In this document: positions 59,042 through 64,000 of the stretch, one piece after another | Layout of the letters: every line of letters begins with the position of its first letter | How positions within the stretch are numbered: the first letter of the stretch is position 1 | NCBI GenBank assembly: GCA_905339275.1 | Contig: CAJPFK010000015.1 | Location: 106,676-170,675, forward strand | Length of the DNA: 64,000 nt | Direction of reading: 5' to 3' | From: Methylophilaceae bacterium | GTDB lineage: Bacteria; Pseudomonadota; Gammaproteobacteria; Burkholderiales; Methylophilaceae | Program-made: the position numbers and the translations under genes | The notes under the pieces: generated by a model | Told to the model about the DNA's origin: nothing | The model's database searches: none | The model's input: only the letters and a program-made list of their open reading frames with translations

Positions 59042-61740
59042 TAGAGTGTTCTGGCAACTTCAACCACTTCAAACACTTCCAGCGTATCGCCAACTTCAAT
59101 ATCGTTGAAGTTTTTCAGTGACAGGCCGCATTCGAAATTGGATTTAACCTCTTTCACATCGTCCTTGAAGCGCTTGAGGGAATCCAGCTCGCCTTCATGT
59201 ATGACCACGTTGTCACGCAACACACGCACCCTGGAGCCGCGCTTGACTACACCATCCAGCACATAACAACCGGCGACAGCCCCCACCTTGGAAATCCGGT
59301 AAACTTCGCGAATCTCGACCAGGCCAATCGCATTCTCTTTCTGCTCTGGCGCCAGCATGCCGCCCAGCGCAGCCCTGACTTCATCCACCGCCTGGTAGAT
59401 GATGTTGTAGTAACGCACATCCACGCCCGAACTCTCGATCAGCTTGCGGGCGCCAGCATCGGCACGAACGTTGAAGCCGATCAGCACAGCCTTGGATGCC
59501 GATGCCAGGTTGACATCGGATTCGCTGATGGCGCCCACACCCGTATGAATGATGTTGACCTTGACTTCGTCCGTGGAAAGCTTTTGCAGTGAGGTAGCAA
59601 GCGCCTCATAGGAACCCTGCACATCGGATTTGATGATCATCGGCAGCGTCTTGACTTCGCCCTCGGCCATCTGGTCAAACATGTTTTCCAGCTTCGCGGC
59701 CTGCTGCTTGGCAAGTTTCACGTCACGGAACTTGCCCTGGCGGAATAACGCGATTTCACGGGCTTTACGTTCATCGTTAAGTACAATGACTTCCTCACCC
59801 GCGTTTGGAACATCGGACAGCCCAAGAATTTCGACGGGTATCGATGGCCCGGCTTCCTTGATTTCCTGGCCACTTTCGTTAAGCATGGCACGCACACGGC
59901 CAAACGCACTGCCCGCAAGCAGCATATCGCCACGTTTCAATGTACCTGCCTGGACCAGAACGGTCGTCACCGGCCCACGGCCTTTATCCAGGCGGCCTTC
60001 AATCACCAGACCCTTGGCCGGAACATTCCTGGCCGCTTTCAGCTCAAGCACTTCGGCTTGCAGAAGCACGGCTTCCAGCAAGGCATCAATGCCCTGACCC
60101 GTTTTAGCCGACACTTCGACGAACATGGTATCGCCGCCATATTCTTCGGGGATCACTTCCTGAGCCACGAGCTCCTGCTTGACGCGCTCGAGATTCGCAC
60201 CTTGTACGTCGATCTTGTTGATCGCCACCACCAACGGTACGCTGCCGGCTTTGGCATGATGGATAGCTTCAATCGTCTGCGGCATCACGCCGTCATCGGC
60301 AGCCACTACCAGAATCACCACATCGGTCGCCTTGGCGCCGCGCGCGCGCATCGCGGTAAATGCTTCATGGCCCGGCGTATCCAGGAATGTCACCATGCCG
60401 CGCGGGGTCTCCACGTGGTATGCCCCAATGTGCTGCGTAATGCCGCCGGCTTCACCCGAAGCAACGCGAGTACGGCGAATATAGTCAAGCAGCGAGGTTT
60501 TACCATGGTCGACATGACCCATCACCGTCACCACAGGTGGACGCGGCTCCTGAATCGCCTCTGCATGCTCCGCATCATCCAGGAATGTTTCCGGATCGTT
60601 CGCTGCGGCCGCCTTGGCGACATGCCCCATCTCTTCGACCACGATAATCGCAGTCTCCTGATCCAGAACCTGGTTGATGGTAACCATCATCCCCATTTTC
60701 ATCAGCGTCTTGATAACTTCGCCAGCTTTAACGGCCATCTTGTGAGCCAGGTCGGCCACAGAAATGGTCTCTGGCACGACGACTTCATGGATGACCGGTT
60801 CAGTGGGAGCATTAAAGGCATGCAGCCCTTCTTCACCATCCTTGTGGGTCTTGGATTTGTTTTTATGGCCGCGCCAGCCCTGGGCCATGCCGGCATCGCC
60901 ACGGGTCTTGATACCGCGCTTCTTGTTTTGCGTGTCGGCCCAGTCCTTGTTTTTGGTTGCTTTCTTGGCCCCCTTGTCATCAGACTTGGCGCCTTCCTTA
61001 GCCGCAGGTTTGTGCAAAGTGCCTTCTGACAACTTGGCAGCTTTCTCGGCCGCTGCTGCAGCCTCGGCTGCTTTCTTGGCTTCCTCTTCCAACCTTTTCT
61101 GTATGAGGGCCTGTTTTTTCTGCAACTCTTCAGTCTGCAACGCAATCAGGTTGGCGTGACGCTTCGCTTCCTGTTCACGCAAAGCGATCTGCTCAGGCGT
61201 CAGGACGGTCTTTTTGATGGTTCTGGTTTCAGCTGGTTTTGCTGCTTCAGCCGGCTTTACTGCCTCAACAGGCTGGGGCTCCTCGACCGCCTCCGCTGGC
61301 TGGGCTTCTATGCTTTCCGAGGGCGCGGCTTCCGCAACCACTTCTTCCGGAACGATTACCGGCTCAGATTCAACCTTGGGCAGGACCGGTGCCACAGCTT
61401 CTTCGACCGGGGCAACCTCTTCAGCCTGTTCCATATCGGTCACATCGCGGCGAACCAGCACACGCTTTTTACGCACTTCAACCTGGATGGTACGGGCCTT
61501 ACCCGTGCTATCGGTTTTCTTGATCTCGGTATTCTGCTTGCGTGTCAGTGTGATTTTATTCTTGGGGGCTTGAGCACCATGTTCCTTGCGCAAATATTCC
61601 AGCAAGGAAGTCTTGTCCTGCTCGGTCAGCTCATCGTCATGCGCAGCCTTATTCACGCCAGCACCCCTGAGTTGTTCTAACAGCAACTCTGCTGGCAACC
61701 CTAACTCACTGGCAAATTGTGCTACGCTTGATTTTCCCAT
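59041..61740 (-). CDS. infB: translation initiation factor IF-2
   Basis: GTPase that brings initiator tRNA to the ribosome. 899 residues: two IF2_N helical domains at the start ([24 protein letters not shown] and later [15 protein letters not shown]), a long charged Glu/Ala/Lys linker (about 110-300), the G domain with [14 protein letters not shown] near 408, [16 protein letters not shown] near 453 and NKID near 507, and domains II-IV to the end. The order nusA-infB-rbfA is canonical. Confidence 0.98.
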   Translation of the reverse strand: MGKSSVAQFASELGLPAELLLEQLRGAGVNKAAHDDELTEQDKTSLLEYLRKEHGAQAPKNKITLTRKQNTEIKKTDSTGKARTIQVEVRKKRVLVRRDVTDMEQAEEVAPVEEAVAPVLPKVESEPVIVPEEVVAEAAPSESIEAQPAEAVEEPQPVEAVKPAEAAKPAETRTIKKTVLTPEQIALREQEAKRHANLIALQTEELQKKQALIQKRLEEEAKKAAEAAAAAEKAAKLSEGTLHKPAAKEGAKSDDKGAKKATKNKDWADTQNKKRGIKTRGDAGMAQGWRGHKNKSKTHKDGEEGLHAFNAPTEPVIHEVVVPETISVADLAHKMAVKAGEVIKTLMKMGMMVTINQVLDQETAIIVVEEMGHVAKAAAANDPETFLDDAEHAEAIQEPRPPVVTVMGHVDHGKTSLLDYIRRTRVASGEAGGITQHIGAYHVETPRGMVTFLDTPGHEAFTAMRARGAKATDVVILVVAADDGVMPQTIEAIHHAKAGSVPLVVAINKIDVQGANLERVKQELVAQEVIPEEYGGDTMFVEVSAKTGQGIDALLEAVLLQAEVLELKAARNVPAKGLVIEGRLDKGRGPVTTVLVQAGTLKRGDMLLAGSAFGRVRAMLNESGQEIKEAGPSIPVEILGLSDVPNAGEEVIVLNDERKAREIALFRQGKFRDVKLAKQQAAKLENMFDQMAEGEVKTLPMIIKSDVQGSYEALATSLQKLSTDEVKVNIIHTGVGAISESDVNLASASKAVLIGFNVRADAGARKLIESSGVDVRYYNIIYQAVDEVRAALGGMLAPEQKENAIGLVEIREVYRISKVGAVAGCYVLDGVVKRGSRVRVLRDNVVIHEGELDSLKRFKDDVKEVKSNFECGLSLKNFNDIEVGDTLEVFEVVEVARTL

Positions 61741-61821
61741 ACTGCTACCTCTCCAGTCGTTTCTTTTGCGCTTACATACGCATATTACAAATACACATTT
61801 TCAATTATCACCCTGAGCATC

Positions 61822-63288
61822 TCACGCAAACCAGGGAGCGCGTGCCGTCATGATCAGCTCCTTGGCACGCTCGGCATCCATGCCGGTAAGTTCGACCAGG
61901 TCATCCACGGCCAAGTCAGCCAGGTCTTCCATCGTCGACACACCCTGGGAAGCCAGTTTATGCGCAGTAGCTTCATCCATGCCTTCCATGTTGAGCAGGT
62001 CTTCACTCGCCTCTTCAACCTTTTCTTCCTTGGCAATCGCTTCTTTCAACAGGGCAGCGCGGGCACGCTTGCGCAGTTCGTTAATCGTATCTTCATCAAA
62101 GGCTTCGATTTCACTCATCTCGGAAAGCGGCACATAGGCAATTTCTTCCAGCGTGCTGAAACCTTCCTCCACCAGGATGTCTGCGACCTCTTCGTCAACA
62201 TCCAGCTTTTCCATGAACAACTGGCGGGTGTTGGTGTACTCTTCTTCGTGCTTCTTCGCAGCTTCTTCTTCAGTCAGGATATTCAGTGTCCAGCCGGTCA
62301 GCTCCGAAGCCAGGCGGACATTCTGCCCGTTACGGCCAATCGCTTGTGCCAACTGGTCTTCCGCCACCACAACATCCATGCTGTGCGCATCCTCATCCAC
62401 GACGATACTGCTGACCTCAGCAGGGGCCATGGCATTGATGACGAACTGTGCCGGCTCCATCGACCACAAAATGATATCCACGCGCTCGCCGGCCAATTCA
62501 CCGGTTACCGCCTGCACACGCGAACCTCTCATGCCGACGCAGGTACCAACCGGATCCAGACGCTGGTCATTGGTTTTCACGGCAATCTTGGAACGCAAAC
62601 CAGGATCACGGGCTGCTGCTCTGATTTCAAGCAGGCCTTCCTCGATTTCCGGAACTTCCAGCTCAAAAAGTTTTACCAGGAACTCAGGCGCAATACGCGA
62701 CAAAATCAGCTGCGGACCACGGCCGCCACGCTCGATGCGAGACAGGTAAGCACGTACGCGGTCGCCGACACGCAGATTCTCCTTCGGAATCATCTGCTCA
62801 CGCGGCAACAGTGACTCAATGCGACCCACCTCGATAATGGCACTGCCTTTTTCCATGCGCTTGATGACGCCGGTAACCAGGTGTTCCTTGCGCGCCAGAA
62901 AATCATCCAGAATCTGTTCACGCTCGGCTTCACGCACTTTCTGCAGAATGACCTGTTTGGCAGCCTGTGCTCCAATGCGGCCAAACTCGATAGACTCAAG
63001 CGGCTCTTCTATGTACTCGCCTTCGGCCAGGCCTTTGGCACGTTCATCCGAAAGCGCTACCTGGGCCGCCGGATTCTCCAGAAGGTCATCATTGACCACC
63101 TGCCACCGGCGGAAAGACTGATACTCTCCGTTGTCGCGATTGATGGCGACACGCACATCCGCCTCTTCAGAAAAGCGCTTTTTGCTGGCAGAAGCAAGAG
63201 CTAGCTCCAAAGCAGTAAAAATAACGTCTTTGGCCACATTTTTTTCATGTGCCAAGGCATCTACCAATAATAAAATTTCGCGACTCAT
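61822..63288 (-). CDS. nusA: transcription termination/antitermination factor NusA
   Basis: Binds RNA polymerase to modulate pausing, termination and antitermination. 488 residues: N-terminal polymerase-binding domain (about 1-125; [14 protein letters not shown]), S1 (about 135-200; [16 protein letters not shown]), KH1 and KH2 (about 230-345; [33 protein letters not shown]), and two C-terminal acidic helix-hairpin-helix repeats (about 360-488). Follows rimP by 27 bases. Confidence 0.97.
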   Translation of the reverse strand: MSREILLLVDALAHEKNVAKDVIFTALELALASASKKRFSEEADVRVAINRDNGEYQSFRRWQVVNDDLLENPAAQVALSDERAKGLAEGEYIEEPLESIEFGRIGAQAAKQVILQKVREAEREQILDDFLARKEHLVTGVIKRMEKGSAIIEVGRIESLLPREQMIPKENLRVGDRVRAYLSRIERGGRGPQLILSRIAPEFLVKLFELEVPEIEEGLLEIRAAARDPGLRSKIAVKTNDQRLDPVGTCVGMRGSRVQAVTGELAGERVDIILWSMEPAQFVINAMAPAEVSSIVVDEDAHSMDVVVAEDQLAQAIGRNGQNVRLASELTGWTLNILTEEEAAKKHEEEYTNTRQLFMEKLDVDEEVADILVEEGFSTLEEIAYVPLSEMSEIEAFDEDTINELRKRARAALLKEAIAKEEKVEEASEDLLNMEGMDEATAHKLASQGVSTMEDLADLAVDDLVELTGMDAERAKELIMTARAPWFA

Positions 63289-63315
63289 TTCAATCTCCGC
63301 TTAAAATTCTGCAGG

Positions 63316-63750
63316 CTAAAACTTCGGAGCCAACCTTGCCTTATCAATATTGGACAGTGCAATTTTATGGACAACTCCATCGCACTCAATTAATAAGCTC
63401 TCCGATTCCAACCCGCGCAATATACCTAAAAAATTCTTTCTGGCCTCTACAGGTACGCGCAACTTGACCTGTGCACGTTCTCCGGAAAAACGCTCAAAAT
63501 CGCTATGCTTTTTCAATACCCTGTCCAGCCCAGGCGAGGAAACCTCAAGCCTGTCATAATCGATATCATGCTCAACCGCCAATAGATTGCTAAGCTGGTT
63601 ACTTACCAGCACACAATCATCGATATTGATGCCCTCCGGCTTATCAATAAATAGCCGCAACAATTTGCCACGATTGGATATTTCCAGATCCACCAACTCA
63701 TACCCGAGCTGGGTCAACGATCGCTCCAACAATGCATGCAAATCCTGCAT
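63316..63750 (-). CDS. rimP: ribosome maturation factor RimP
   Basis: Needed for maturation of the 30S subunit. 144 residues from MQDLHALLERSL: GYELVDLEISNRGKLLRLFID near 16-36, VSNQLSNLLAVEHDIDYDRLEVSSPGLDRVL split over the domain junction, and a C-terminal SH3-like part (about 95-144). The longer frame to 63804 adds residues of unlikely composition and is not used. First gene of the nusA operon. Confidence 0.94.
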   Translation of the reverse strand: MQDLHALLERSLTQLGYELVDLEISNRGKLLRLFIDKPEGINIDDCVLVSNQLSNLLAVEHDIDYDRLEVSSPGLDRVLKKHSDFERFSGERAQVKLRVPVEARKNFLGILRGLESESLLIECDGVVHKIALSNIDKARLAPKF

Positions 63751-63858
63751 CAATTCACCTTTAAACAAGTCCCGGAAATAAAAAATGGGCCCAAAGCCCA
63801 TCAAAACAATATTATATCAACCAATTCAATGAATTGGTATTAGTAACTGCCCCAAACA

Positions 63859-63886
63859 CAAAAGCCCTCATACGAGAGGGCTTTTG
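63859..63886 (-). terminator. rRNA operon terminator
   Basis: CAAAAGCCCTC and GAGGGCTTTTG around a six-base loop, 28 bases past the 5S 3' end on the minus strand, with T-rich flanks. The 108 bases from here to the rimP start hold no gene and should carry the rimP promoter. Confidence 0.88.
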
Positions 63887-63914
63887 TTGAGACCATGTGA
63901 GGTCCTGAATAAGA

Positions 63915-64000
63915 AGCTTGGCGGTGACCTACTTTCGCATACGAGAAGTATACTATCATTGGCGCTGATCCGTTTCACGGCCCTGTTCGAGATGGGAAGG
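63915..64000 (-). rRNA. 5S ribosomal RNA (3' part, cut by window end)
   Basis: The minus strand reads CCTTCCCATCTCGAACAGG, then CGTGAAACG and GAAAGTAGGTCACCGCCAAGC, the standard betaproteobacterial 5S sequence from about nucleotide 33 to the 3' end. The 5' part and the rest of the rRNA operon lie beyond the window. Confidence 0.95.

Noticed and set aside
60058..61029. 323-codon plus-strand frame antisense to infB
   Set aside because: Antisense to the conserved G domain of IF-2, with no recognisable product.
1..64000. CRISPR arrays, insertion sequences with transposase, prophage structural genes
   Set aside because: Looked for regularly spaced repeats, transposase motifs and capsid or tail genes; none seen.

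Overview
The window looks like chromosome from a betaproteobacterium. I favour a Methylophilaceae-like methylotroph, but that placement is inference from gene content and moderate GC; no complete 16S gene is present. Most genes are core or regional chromosome genes. Two small integrated elements interrupt them, each inserted at the 3' end of a tRNA gene.

Layout. 1-5.0 kb: polyphosphate and phosphate genes (ppk1, cut by the window edge, facing ppx; then phoU) and rpiA. 5.1-9.8 kb: ilvA, a beta-propeller lipoprotein, an EVE-domain protein, a DUF2237 protein, and the cell-division pair of a small coiled-coil gene and zapA with 6S RNA behind it. 9.9-17.3 kb: a vitamin B12 uptake and salvage locus. 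A cobalamin riboswitch leads btuB, a BtuM-like transporter, bluB, a signal-less BtuF-like protein and cobU; convergent to it lie cobT-cobS-cobC. There is no corrin-ring synthesis, so the cell apparently imports corrinoids, makes the lower ligand with BluB and attaches it with CobU/T/S/C. 17.5-20.8 kb: tRNA-Phe and element 1 (integrase, HTH protein, rolling-circle Rep, one small gene), bounded by a 45-bp direct repeat. 20.9-23 kb: an operon of small sulfur-relay proteins (EF-hand, rhodanese, TusA, DsrE2, NTF2-like). 23-29 kb: valS, a GIDE protein, LemA and a photolyase-like protein with swapped domains. 29.2-31.2 kb: NfeD, stomatin, a small membrane protein and a DUF559 gene framed by perfect 41-bp inverted repeats.

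31.2-45.7 kb: moeB coupled to a compact MSHA-type pilus or pseudopilus operon (mshM, L, N, E, G, I/J/K-like, two related pseudopilins), preceded by a sigma-54 response regulator. The ATPase carries an MshEN domain, so control by cyclic di-GMP is likely. 45.8-47.8 kb: a secreted double beta-propeller protein. 48.0-53.06 kb: element 2 in tRNA-His, with AT-richer cargo (a small protein, an SDH/ClpP-fold serine protease, an unknown protein), then rep, DUF4224, integrase and HicAB. 53.0-53.3 kb: tRNA-His, -Arg and -Pro. 53.4-64 kb: folD, dksA, and the transcription/translation operon rimP-nusA-infB-rbfA-truB-rpsO-pnp behind the 3' end of an rRNA operon (partial 5S).

The most interesting material is the pair of related Rep-encoding elements. 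Both have the same order (tRNA 3' end, integrase, small DNA-binding gene, rep, cargo), and both carry a similar G/C-stem hairpin inside the 5' coding part of rep, a good candidate for the replication nick origin. Element 2 carries an unassigned protease module that could be a defence or stress system. Also unusual are the swapped photolyase, the repeat-framed DUF559 unit, the signal-less BtuF-like protein and the paired Asp-rich pseudopilins.
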